64,000 nt of DNA from JBFONV01 sp040779335. Lineage in GTDB: Bacteria > Pseudomonadota > Gammaproteobacteria > Enterobacterales > Alteromonadaceae. Under the pieces are notes generated by a model. The model saw only the letters and a program-made list of their open reading frames with translations. It was not told the origin of the DNA and did no database searches. This document shows positions 52,504-60,649 of the stretch, one piece after another. The stretch covers positions 62,001-126,000 of the forward strand of contig JBFONV010000001.1 of the NCBI GenBank assembly GCA_040779335.1. Direction: 5' to 3'. The translations under genes and the position numbers were made by a program. Within the stretch, counting starts at the first letter, position 1. The number at the start of each line of letters is the position of its first letter.

Positions 52504-53298
52504 TTATTTAAAAATATGTTCAGGTCCAGGGAAGTTTCCGTTGGACACTTCACTGATATAAAGTTCTACTGCTTTTTTAATATCGCCGGTATCGATTAAG
52601 AAATTACGCGAAAATTTAGGCATGTAACTACAAGAAATCCCTAGGGCATCATGCATAACCAAAATTTGTCCGTCGGTTTCTTTACCTGCACCAATACCTA
52701 TAGTAGGAATTGACACGGCGGCCGTTATTGCCTTACCTAAATCACTCGGAATACACTCCAACACCAGTAATTGAACACCTGCTTCTTGCAGCGCTATTGC
52801 TTGTTCAATCATTTCTTGCGCTTTATCTTCGTCACGGCCTTGTACTTTAAAACCGCCGAAAACATTCACAGACTGTGGGGTTAATCCTAGGTGGCCACAA
52901 ACAGGAATTCCACGTTCAACTAAGCCTTTAATGGTATCAACGAGCCAAGCACCGCCTTCCATTTTGACCATGCTCGCACCCGCTTGCATGAGTTTAGCTG
53001 CATTTTCAAATGCTTGCTCTTTAGTCGCATAACTCATAAAAGGCATATCACTGATGATCAGCGTTTCTTGCACACCTTTTTTGACACAATGAGTGTGATA
53101 GGCCATGTCTTTAATATCTACAGGCAAGGTATCATCATTACCCTGTAAAACCATACCTAAAGAGTCACCGATAAGAATTGCGTGAATACCCGCTTGGTCG
53201 AACAGTTTAGCAAAACTGGCGTCGTAGGCGGTTATTGTCGATATTTTTTCACCTTGCTGCTTCATTTTCAGCAAAGTTGCTGTTGTTATTTTAGCCAT
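52504..53298 (-). CDS. panB: 3-methyl-2-oxobutanoate hydroxymethyltransferase
   Basis: PanB makes ketopantoate from alpha-ketoisovalerate and methylene-tetrahydrofolate. The 264-residue length is typical. 'ISTITAYDASFAKLFDQAGI', 'LIGDSLGMVLQG', 'VKMEGG' near 115 and 'GHLGLTPQ' near 138 are family motifs. It is upstream of panC with a short gap, following the folK-panBC arrangement seen in many gammaproteobacteria. Confidence 0.97.
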   Translation of the reverse strand: MAKITTATLLKMKQQGEKISTITAYDASFAKLFDQAGIHAILIGDSLGMVLQGNDDTLPVDIKDMAYHTHCVKKGVQETLIISDMPFMSYATKEQAFENAAKLMQAGASMVKMEGGAWLVDTIKGLVERGIPVCGHLGLTPQSVNVFGGFKVQGRDEDKAQEMIEQAIALQEAGVQLLVLECIPSDLGKAITAAVSIPTIGIGAGKETDGQILVMHDALGISCSYMPKFSRNFLIDTGDIKKAVELYISEVSNGNFPGPEHIFK

Positions 53299-53381
53299 AA
53301 CCTTTCCAAAAACTATATTTTTTGAGTAAATACTCAGTGCGCGTACTTTCTCATAAATGTAATATTAGCGCAACTTCGCAC

Positions 53382-53879
53382 TTAACTAGTGAGCTTAGTT
53401 TGGTGTATTTTTAGTCCGTTTGGGTCAATAATGGCACTGAGCATGGCAATGCTGTCGCCGTCGGGTAATATTAAGTCAGGGGCTATTTCTGCTAGTGGTA
53501 TCAAGACAAACTCTCTGAGTTTTAAACCATAATGTGGAACGGTTAGTCTGTCATTATCAATGGTTAGTTCATCGTATAACAAAATGTCTAAATCGAGGAT
53601 CCTAGCGCCCCAGCGCTTGTCTTTGCGAACTCGACCTGCGTTGTTCTCTATGGCCTGTAAGGCGTCTAACAAAGCAATCGGGGCAAGCGATGTGTCGAGT
53701 TGAACTACGGCGTTCATATAATCTGGTTGGTCTTGCGGTCCCATTGGACGGCTATAATACAGCGAAGATATTTTTCTTATGGTGCAATGTTCAATCGCTT
53801 GTATCGCTTTAATCGCTAACTGAATTTGCTTTGCCGGATCTGATAAGTTGCTACCAAGCCCGATATAACAGATCGCCAT
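53382..53879 (-). CDS. folK: 2-amino-4-hydroxy-6-hydroxymethyldihydropteridine pyrophosphokinase
   Basis: FolK (HPPK) transfers pyrophosphate to hydroxymethyl-dihydropterin for folate synthesis. The 165-residue protein has 'YIGLGSNLSDP', 'SSLYYSRPMGPQDQPDYMNA' and 'RWGARILDLDILLYD' (the HPPK signature). It overlaps the pcnB stop by one base, so coupling is likely, and it precedes panB-panC by 83 bp. Confidence 0.96.
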   Translation of the reverse strand: MAICYIGLGSNLSDPAKQIQLAIKAIQAIEHCTIRKISSLYYSRPMGPQDQPDYMNAVVQLDTSLAPIALLDALQAIENNAGRVRKDKRWGARILDLDILLYDELTIDNDRLTVPHYGLKLREFVLIPLAEIAPDLILPDGDSIAMLSAIIDPNGLKIHQTKLTS

Positions 53880-55294
53880 TATTCACCCGCAGTCGCAGTT
53901 TTTATTTTAGGCTTTCTGCGTTTGCGTGTCGTCCGTCTTGCCCCTAACTTACTCGGCACTACGCTCTTGATCATTTGTTCTTGTGTGTCGCGCGGTGCAT
54001 CCTGAAAATCGGTCCACCATTTGGCGAGATCTACCAGGGAACCACCTTCAATTTCTGCACGCAATAACAAAAAGTCGTAGCCAGCACGAAATTTAGGGTG
54101 TTCAAAAGCTTTATAGGCACGTTTTCCGTCACGACGGGCCAGTTTATCTTGTAATATCCAAATGTCTTTCATTACCAGCTGAAAACGTTTGGGGATAGCA
54201 ATACTGCGTTGTTGCTCTGCCATTATTTCACTTAAAGCACTAAAAAATGCGTCTTGTGGGCTTAACTGCGCAGAGGCGTGCAAGCGTTTAATATGTTCTT
54301 GCAGCGGATACCACAACATCGCCGCGATTAAAAATGCAGGAGTAACGCGCTGCTCGTTGCGTATTCTTCTGTCAGTATTTTGCATTGCGAGCAAAATGAA
54401 ATCAGCAATAAAGTCATTCGCTTCCTGATTGAGCTGCTGGTCGACTGCCGGAAAAAAATAACCAAAAAGGTTGAATTCGCGCAGTTGCTCAAAGTTAGCG
54501 ACAGCTTTACCTGAGGCAAACAACTTTAAAAACTCTTCAAACATTCTTGCTGGAGGAATATTGGCCATTAACGGGGCTAGCGTTTTTATGGGGGCTTTAG
54601 TCGACTCACTAATTTGCATGTCTAGTTTAGTGGCGAATCTTATCGCTCTAAGCATGCGCACGGGATCTTCACGGTAGCGTGTCTCCGGATCACCAATTAA
54701 GCGAATCTGTCGGTTATTTACATCTTCTATACCATTGGCAAAATCGTAGACTTTAAAATCAATTGCAGAGTAATAAAGGGCGTTAATAGTGAAATCTCGA
54801 CGCTCGGCATCTTCTTCCATTGAGCCATAGATGTTATCGCGCAGTAACATGCCATGTTCGCTTTGTTTTGAGGTTTTCTGGCAGCTTTTTTCTTGGGAAG
54901 TAGCGGTCTCATGATGGCCTCTAAAGGTTGCTACTTCAATAACATCACGGCCAAAAACAATATGGGCCAGTCGAAAACGACGGCCGATTAATCGACAGTT
55001 ACGAAACAGCGCTTTAATTTGTTCTGGGGTGGCATTGGTGGCAATGTCAAAATCTTTGGGTTGCACACCGAGCAGGATATCACGCACACCGCCGCCGACA
55101 AGATAGGCATCGTAACCGCCAGTATTTAGGCGGTAAAGTACTTTTAATGCATTGGTACTTATCTGCTTGCGCGAAATCGGGTGTTGATCACGTGACAGTA
55201 TTTGTGGGGAAAAGGCATTTTGATCCAACGATACATTGTCTTTGCTGCTGTGCGTATCTTTCTTCCCTAATATTTTTTTACACAAATTAATCAC
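53879..55294 (-). CDS. pcnB: Poly(A) polymerase I, start codon uncertain
   Basis: PcnB adds 3' poly(A) tails that mark RNAs for decay and controls ColE1-type plasmid copy number in E. coli. The catalytic 'AYLVGGGVRDILLGVQPKDFDIATNATPEQIK' region is a class II nucleotidyltransferase motif. The C-terminus is a long basic tail. No in-frame ATG exists near the N-terminus. GTG 55294 is shown, but TTG 55318, TTG 55348 and ATC 55303 are alternatives. The residues before it ('IKSVINLC') align with the start of E. coli PcnB, which uses AUU. It overlaps folK by one base. Confidence 0.9.
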   Translation of the reverse strand: MINLCKKILGKKDTHSSKDNVSLDQNAFSPQILSRDQHPISRKQISTNALKVLYRLNTGGYDAYLVGGGVRDILLGVQPKDFDIATNATPEQIKALFRNCRLIGRRFRLAHIVFGRDVIEVATFRGHHETATSQEKSCQKTSKQSEHGMLLRDNIYGSMEEDAERRDFTINALYYSAIDFKVYDFANGIEDVNNRQIRLIGDPETRYREDPVRMLRAIRFATKLDMQISESTKAPIKTLAPLMANIPPARMFEEFLKLFASGKAVANFEQLREFNLFGYFFPAVDQQLNQEANDFIADFILLAMQNTDRRIRNEQRVTPAFLIAAMLWYPLQEHIKRLHASAQLSPQDAFFSALSEIMAEQQRSIAIPKRFQLVMKDIWILQDKLARRDGKRAYKAFEHPKFRAGYDFLLLRAEIEGGSLVDLAKWWTDFQDAPRDTQEQMIKSVVPSKLGARRTTRKRRKPKIKTATAGE

Positions 55295-55414
55295 ACTTTT
55301 GATAACAAATAACCCCAAATATAAATACCCTAGAAAATAACCGCGCAATGATATAACAGCACGGGCTAAAAGAGAATGAAAAAACAGCGATATTTGGTCA
55401 ATAATAGCCTAGGG

Positions 55415-56323
55415 CTATCGATTTAACCTTATCTCACGGTGTTTTGGTACCTTGGCTGTGGACCAGTTTAGGGTCGCCCAGCTAATAATTTCTTCGATTG
55501 AAGCGTCTAACAATGCTTGTGGGGGACATTGCCCTAAAAACGTTAACGCGGCAAATAGTGCTTCTTGCGGTCGAGTAATATCAATAGTAGGCGCTTTGTT
55601 TTGTTTACTGAGTTTATAACCTTGGTCGGTAACCGCCAATGGAATATGACCGTATAGCGGCGGAGCGATGTTGAGCTGCTTAAAAAAAGTGAGTTGCCTT
55701 GCCGTCGGTTCTAATAAGTCACAGCCGCGGATCACATGGCTAATATTTTGATAAATATCATCAACTACTACGGCCAATTGATAGGCAAATAAGCCGTCTT
55801 TACGCCGAATAGTGAAGTCTTCTTGTGCCAGTGCTTTATCGCATTGTACAGACCCTTGAATGAGGTCATTAAAGGAGTTGACGCTAACATCGTTGCACAA
55901 ACGAATAGCGCTGTTGTTGGCTGCTATCTTTAGTGAGCGACAATGGCCTTGGTAAATACCGCCTAGGGCTTTTATTTGTGCGCGGGTGCATTGACAATTA
56001 TAGCTAAGATGATTATCCGCTAAACAGGCTAACGTATCTTGATAGAGTTTGGTTTGTTGGCTTTGATAAAGAACATCTTCGTCCCAATGTAAACTAAAGG
56101 CTTCTAATGTCTTTAATATTTGAACACTCGCGCCAGCTTGTTCTCTTGGCGGATCAATGTCTTCAATTCGTACCAACCATTGTCCTTGATTGTGCTTAGC
56201 ATCTAAAAAACTTGCAAGCGCAGTGACAAGCGAACCAAAGTGAAGTAAACCTGATGGAGAGGGGGCAAAGCGACCACGATAGCAATGATGTGGTCGCTGT
56301 TTTAGCGGATTGTTAATCAGCAA
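55415..56323 (-). CDS. gluQ: Glutamyl-queuosine tRNA(Asp) synthetase
   Basis: GluQRS activates glutamate and attaches it to queuosine at tRNA-Asp wobble position, not to tRNA-Glu. The 302-residue protein lacks the anticodon-binding half of GltX. 'GRFAPSPSGLLHFGSLVTAL' near residue 17, a zinc site (CxC near 110 with later Y and C), 'HVIRGCDLL' near 200 and 'KLSKQNKA' near 238 are present. It lies 21 bp downstream of dksA, the arrangement known from E. coli. Confidence 0.95.
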   Translation of the reverse strand: MLINNPLKQRPHHCYRGRFAPSPSGLLHFGSLVTALASFLDAKHNQGQWLVRIEDIDPPREQAGASVQILKTLEAFSLHWDEDVLYQSQQTKLYQDTLACLADNHLSYNCQCTRAQIKALGGIYQGHCRSLKIAANNSAIRLCNDVSVNSFNDLIQGSVQCDKALAQEDFTIRRKDGLFAYQLAVVVDDIYQNISHVIRGCDLLEPTARQLTFFKQLNIAPPLYGHIPLAVTDQGYKLSKQNKAPTIDITRPQEALFAALTFLGQCPPQALLDASIEEIISWATLNWSTAKVPKHREIRLNR

Positions 56324-56344
56324 AGGTGTAACCTAGTGCTGAAA

Positions 56345-56791
56345 TTAACCTGCCATTTGACGTTCTTTGATTTCGGCAAGGGTTTTACATTCGATACATA
56401 GATCTGCCGTTGGACGAGCTTCCAAGCGACGGATACCAATTTCGATACCACAAGATTTACAGAAACCAAAATCGTCATCTTCGATAAGTTGAAGCGTTTT
56501 TTCAATCTTCTTAATCAGTTTACGTTCACGGTCACGTGTACGTAATTCAAGGCTGAATTCTTCTTCTTGCGCTGCACGATCAACCGGATCTGGAAAGTTA
56601 GCGGCTTCGTCTTGCATATGAGTTACGGTGCGATCAACTTCTTGGCGCAACTGCATACGCCAAGCTTCAAGAATCTTTTTGAAGTGCTCTAGCTGAGCTT
56701 CATTCATGTATTCTTCATTAGCTTTTTCTTGGTAAGGCTCTACGCCAGCTAATGCTAAAATACCCAACGGTTTGTTCATACTTTTTGGCAT
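56345..56791 (-). CDS. dksA: RNA polymerase-binding transcription factor DksA
   Basis: DksA binds RNA polymerase's secondary channel and, with ppGpp, represses rRNA and activates amino-acid promoters. The 148-residue protein has the coiled coil with conserved tip 'DEAANFPDPVDRA' (about 65-77), and a four-cysteine zinc finger 'CKSCG' and 'CIEC' in the C-terminal part. It heads the gluQ-pcnB-folK-panBC run on the minus strand. Confidence 0.98.
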   Translation of the reverse strand: MPKSMNKPLGILALAGVEPYQEKANEEYMNEAQLEHFKKILEAWRMQLRQEVDRTVTHMQDEAANFPDPVDRAAQEEEFSLELRTRDRERKLIKKIEKTLQLIEDDDFGFCKSCGIEIGIRRLEARPTADLCIECKTLAEIKERQMAG

Positions 56792-57142
56792 GCTAAATCT
56801 CCTAGTGCTACATAGACTAAGTAGGAGAAACGATTATCACTTAACCGTATTTTCGTCGCATCAGCTGCGCGATCCCACTTAGTTGCAAGTGCCAATATTA
56901 AATAGACCTGAATTATCAGGACTATATTGTGTCGCTAGACATAAAAATCAAGGTAATATGATAAAAAAACAATGTTTAACTTTTATATCAATAAGTTAAT
57001 AAGTATTAGATGACCTTGGCTTGGTAAGCGATAATTTTCAAGCAAGCTCTTTTAGCAATTTTTTAACCCTTTAGTCAATAATTTATTTTTAAAAGTCATT
57101 AAAACATCGGTGAACGCCGGTAATTTAATCACTTTTACTCGT
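56792..57142. other. Upstream region of dksA
   Basis: About 350 bp between sfsA and dksA, both minus strand. It should hold the dksA promoter. I see no gene, no clear terminator for sfsA and no repeat worth listing. Confidence 0.4.
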
Positions 57143-57853
57143 TCAATAAATTACTGGGACTGCTTGGCAAAGTTCAATATTGCTACCCTCAGGTGTTAAT
57201 TCAAATTTAGCTTTATACGCTAAAATGACCACGCCTTTTTCTTTAGCCTGCATCAGCAAATTGGCATATTCGGGATCAATATGAGCGGCGGCTTTCACCG
57301 AATTGATACCCGAATGCAATACCGCAAACAGTAAAACAGCTTGGTGTCCTTGCTCTGCGATGGTGATTAGTTCGCGCAAATGTTTTTGGCCTCTCATCGT
57401 TACTGCATCAGGGAAATAGCCTTGGCTTTTCTCCAGTAACGTGACACTTTTTACTTCAATGTACGTATTGGGCAGTGATGTGTGTTCTAGCAAAAAATCA
57501 ATTTTACTGTTTTCATCGCCATATTTCACTTCTCGTTTTAAATGGGTGTAGTGGATAAATTCAGCTAATGTTTTATTGGTAAGTGCTTCTTCAACTAATT
57601 GGTTAGCACGCAGGGTATTAACACAAATCAGATCGCCATTTTGCGTTTGTGTCAACTCCCAACTGTTGGCATATTTCCGTTTGGGGTTATCTGAGGTACT
57701 AAAAAAAACGGTGTCGCCTGGTGTCGCGCAGCCAGTCATGGCACCGGTATTTGCACAATGCATGGTTTTAGTCGTACCGTCGGTTAAGGTAACGTCGGCA
57801 AGAAAACGCTTATAGCGTTGGATCAATATTCCTTGTTGTAATTGCAACTTCAT
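57143..57853 (-). CDS. sfsA: Sugar fermentation stimulation protein A
   Basis: A 236-residue protein. 'RYKRFLADVTLTDG', 'HCANTGAMTGCATPGD' and 'IEVKSVTLL' are conserved SfsA blocks, the last including the D/E-x-K arrangement of nuclease-like folds. SfsA was named for effects on maltose genes in E. coli and has a nuclease-like domain, but its true activity is not settled. It is divergent from pepB. dksA lies next on the same strand with a 350 bp gap. Confidence 0.95.
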   Translation of the reverse strand: MKLQLQQGILIQRYKRFLADVTLTDGTTKTMHCANTGAMTGCATPGDTVFFSTSDNPKRKYANSWELTQTQNGDLICVNTLRANQLVEEALTNKTLAEFIHYTHLKREVKYGDENSKIDFLLEHTSLPNTYIEVKSVTLLEKSQGYFPDAVTMRGQKHLRELITIAEQGHQAVLLFAVLHSGINSVKAAAHIDPEYANLLMQAKEKGVVILAYKAKFELTPEGSNIELCQAVPVIY

Positions 57854-57948
57854 TTATTCATTTTATTTTTTATATGTGGAGACAGTAGGTTAAATTTTCA
57901 TGGCGCTGGTGTAAACTTTAGAGAATATATAATGAATAAGGAATAATA

Positions 57949-59241
57949 ATGACTCAGGTAGCAAACATTCTTTTATGTAACGAAAATTCTGCGACTGGCT
58001 GGCAAAAAGATAACCTTGTCCAGTTTATTGGCGAAGATATTTGTATTTATGTTGCTCAACAAGATGCTCAGTATCTACGCAATATTCAAAAGGCGGCACG
58101 CCAAATAGAAAAACTGGGCGTTGTTCATGCGCGCTTACAGGGAGAACATTGGGATAAAGACACTCAATGGGCGTTTGCACTTGGTTTCACGTCAGTAGGA
58201 AAATTAACCAATGTTGAATTTACTGGTGATAGTCAACTGATAAACGCATTAAACGATAAGTTAGCCGTTTATGCGTGGAGCCGAGATTTAACTAATCAAA
58301 CTCCTGCACAATTATTCCCGTTAAAACTTGCCGAGCTAACCGCTGAATATTTAAAAGCGCAAGCGCCTGCTCATATCTCTTCAGAAGTTATTTGTGGTGA
58401 TGCATTACTATCGCACGGTTGGGTGGGTATTTATAACGTCGGTAAAGGAAGTGTTAATGCACCGTGCCTATTAGAAATCGACTATAACCCCAGCGGTAAA
58501 GCAGATGAACCGGTAGCAGCGTGTTTGGTGGGTAAAGGTATCACCTTTGACAGTGGTGGTTATAGTATAAAAGCCAGTGAAAGCATGTTTGAAATGAAGT
58601 GTGACATGGGCGGTGCAGCAGTTGTCGCTGGTGCTATGGCTCTAGCAATCAGACAAGGATTAGACAAACGCGTGAAATTGTTCTTATGTTGCGCGGAAAA
58701 CATGGTGAGTAATGACGCTTATAAACTTGGTGATATTCTTACCTATAAAAACGGTGTGACGGTTGAAGTTGCCAACACCGATGCGGAAGGGCGCTTGGTA
58801 TTAGCGGATGGTTTGATGGCGGCAGCTGAAGCAAAATCACCGCTTATTATCGATGCAGCCACTCTTACAGGAGCTGCAATGGGGGCTACTGGAGGTGATT
58901 ATACGGCGCTGTTTGCCTTGGACCAAGACGCCGCTGAACATGCTAAAAGGGTTGCCACGCAAAGCAAAGAACCTATTTGGCAGTTACCATTAGAGCCTTG
59001 GCATCAAGATAAGTGTCCATCAGCCTTTGCTGAAACCGCTAATAGTCGCCCGCAAAAAGGTGGCGGTATGGGGGGGGCTAGTAACGCTGCTGGCTTTTTG
59101 TCGCGCTTCGTGCCTGATAACGGCAAAGGCTGGTTACATTTCGATTTAGCGGCTGCGTATAATGGGAATGAAAATGGTTTATGGGCAGCTGGAGCGACAG
59201 GTTTAGGGATCGCAACTATCGCAGAATTATTGCTGCAATAG
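57949..59241 (+). CDS. pepB: Peptidase B (M17 leucyl aminopeptidase family)
   Basis: A cytosolic metal-dependent aminopeptidase. The 430-residue length and N-terminal domain match E. coli PepB and not PepA (about 500). Metal-site motifs are 'GKGITFDSGGYSIK' near residue 198, 'CDMGGAA' near 220 and 'NTDAEGRLVLAD' near 275. A GGAATAAT leader gives only a fair ribosome site. The gene is convergent with a small gene, and a long RNA stem lies in its 3' flank. Confidence 0.94.
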   Translation: MTQVANILLCNENSATGWQKDNLVQFIGEDICIYVAQQDAQYLRNIQKAARQIEKLGVVHARLQGEHWDKDTQWAFALGFTSVGKLTNVEFTGDSQLINALNDKLAVYAWSRDLTNQTPAQLFPLKLAELTAEYLKAQAPAHISSEVICGDALLSHGWVGIYNVGKGSVNAPCLLEIDYNPSGKADEPVAACLVGKGITFDSGGYSIKASESMFEMKCDMGGAAVVAGAMALAIRQGLDKRVKLFLCCAENMVSNDAYKLGDILTYKNGVTVEVANTDAEGRLVLADGLMAAAEAKSPLIIDAATLTGAAMGATGGDYTALFALDQDAAEHAKRVATQSKEPIWQLPLEPWHQDKCPSAFAETANSRPQKGGGMGGASNAAGFLSRFVPDNGKGWLHFDLAAAYNGNENGLWAAGATGLGIATIAELLLQ

Positions 59242-59309
59242 GGGACTGTTGTTACGGGATCTTTTCCTTAATTGATTAAAGATTGTTGTTTAGCTATTTA
59301 TTGATCAAT

Positions 59310-59366
59310 AAAGTACAACTTAACAAATTTGCCTTTATTTGCTTAGCGATTGTTGAGTTGTGCTTT
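59310..59366 (+). other. Long stem-loop after pepB
   Basis: A 17 bp stem (59310-59326 with 59350-59366) encloses a 23-base loop. Two of the 17 pairs are G-T in the plus-strand sense, which are G-U wobbles in plus-strand RNA but A-C mismatches in the minus-strand RNA. The structure thus fits a plus-strand transcript from pepB better. Confidence 0.45.
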
Positions 59367-59382
59367 ACGTAATAACCAGTGT

Positions 59383-59796
59383 TTATACGGTTAGTTTTTG
59401 TTTCTGTAAAAAGTGAGATAACCAGTTTCGTGCGCTTATATGATCACTAAAAACATGAAAAATAATGTGATTAGGATGATAAATGCGCTGTAATTGCATT
59501 TGTTGTACATCTGCATGCACATTGTTAAGGATAACCGTCGCGTTGGCAACCATGCCAAATTTTACTCGATATTTAGTCATCTTAGTGAGCGATTCTTCAG
59601 CTTCGGGGCTAAATATTCCATTACCGTGGTAAGTAACTAATGACCCCCAAGGTTGTCCTTGCATTTGGTGAACTAATACGCGCATATCCTCGTTGTATTG
59701 TTGTGTAGCGCCATCATCGAATAATCCATGAGCATTAACATTTAAAATATTATCCTCAATTTCTATGGTGTAGCTTTCATGGCTAATTAACGTCAT
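59383..59796 (-). CDS. Small STAS/SpoIIAA-like protein, unknown function
   Basis: A 137-residue cytosolic protein of the general alpha/beta pattern seen in SpoIIAA/STAS-like or DUF-type small domains: 'EIEDNILNVNAHGLFDDG', 'WGSLVTYHGNGIF' and 'HIIFHVFSDHISARNWL'. I do not recognise a specific family. ATG 59796 is chosen because GGAG lies 6 bases before it. An ATG-less start 30 bases upstream is less likely. Convergent with pepB, same strand as thpR. Confidence 0.6.
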   Translation of the reverse strand: MTLISHESYTIEIEDNILNVNAHGLFDDGATQQYNEDMRVLVHQMQGQPWGSLVTYHGNGIFSPEAEESLTKMTKYRVKFGMVANATVILNNVHADVQQMQLQRIYHPNHIIFHVFSDHISARNWLSHFLQKQKLTV

Positions 59797-59916
59797 TTTA
59801 CACTCCATATAAAGTGAAACGGGCATTATTGGTATCAGGTTTTATTAAGGTTGCCAAGTAAGCATATTTAGCCCAAATTGCCAGTTTTTATTAATGGGTA
59901 AATTCAATAAGTTGCT

Positions 59917-60480
59917 TTATGACAAACGCCATTGATTTATAGGAATATATTGAACACCGTCAGGCGTCGAAACCGATTGATATAAGCTAAAACTTTTTAT
60001 GGTGATCGTGATATTAGCGCGTAATCGTTGTTCTGTGGTATGTAAAAATTTATCGGCTGAAGTGGTCGCTTTTCGGTACAGAGAAATGTGAGGACTATAG
60101 GCGCGTTCTTCCTGAAATATAGTTAACTGACTAGCACAAACATTCAGGTAATTGGCGAGTTTATCTAACCAAACAGGAATAATGCTATTGGCTAGATAAA
60201 TAACCTTAGGCTTTCTGAACCAGCCGGTGTGATCTAAATGTAAATTCAGGGGACGTTTAACTGAATTGAGCTGATAACATTCACTCATATAGGTGTTTGC
60301 TTTATCAATTAATGCCTGGCGATCAGTATTAGAAATACTGCCTAAAAAAGCTAACGTGATATGAAAGTTTTGTCGCGGGATTTTTTTAAAGGGTAAGTTT
60401 AAAACCTGTTCTCGCCATTTAGCGATCACAATTTGGTCTGGTTTCTCTATGTCTAATGCAAAAAATAGTCGTACCATCAC
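59917..60480 (-). CDS. thpR: RNA 2',3'-cyclic phosphodiesterase
   Basis: A 187-residue 2H-phosphoesterase (formerly LigT) that hydrolyses 2',3'-cyclic ends on RNA. Both HxT/S-x motifs are visible: 'NFHITLAFLG' near residue 41 and 'SPHISLYRK' near 130. The gene is divergent from hrpB, as ligT and hrpB are in E. coli. Confidence 0.93.
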   Translation of the reverse strand: MMVRLFFALDIEKPDQIVIAKWREQVLNLPFKKIPRQNFHITLAFLGSISNTDRQALIDKANTYMSECYQLNSVKRPLNLHLDHTGWFRKPKVIYLANSIIPVWLDKLANYLNVCASQLTIFQEERAYSPHISLYRKATTSADKFLHTTEQRLRANITITIKSFSLYQSVSTPDGVQYIPINQWRLS

Positions 60481-60649
60481 TCATGCTCATTTATAGCTAA
60501 AAAGTCGCTAATCGAACCGCTAACTTAATGTTTGTGTTTAAATACAAGGTCGGAACACTCTTCATTCACTTGTTATAGTAGACAATATCAGATATTCAGC
60601 TTGCGACGAATATGTTATAAAACATCCATTGAGCACAAATCTTAGTTAT

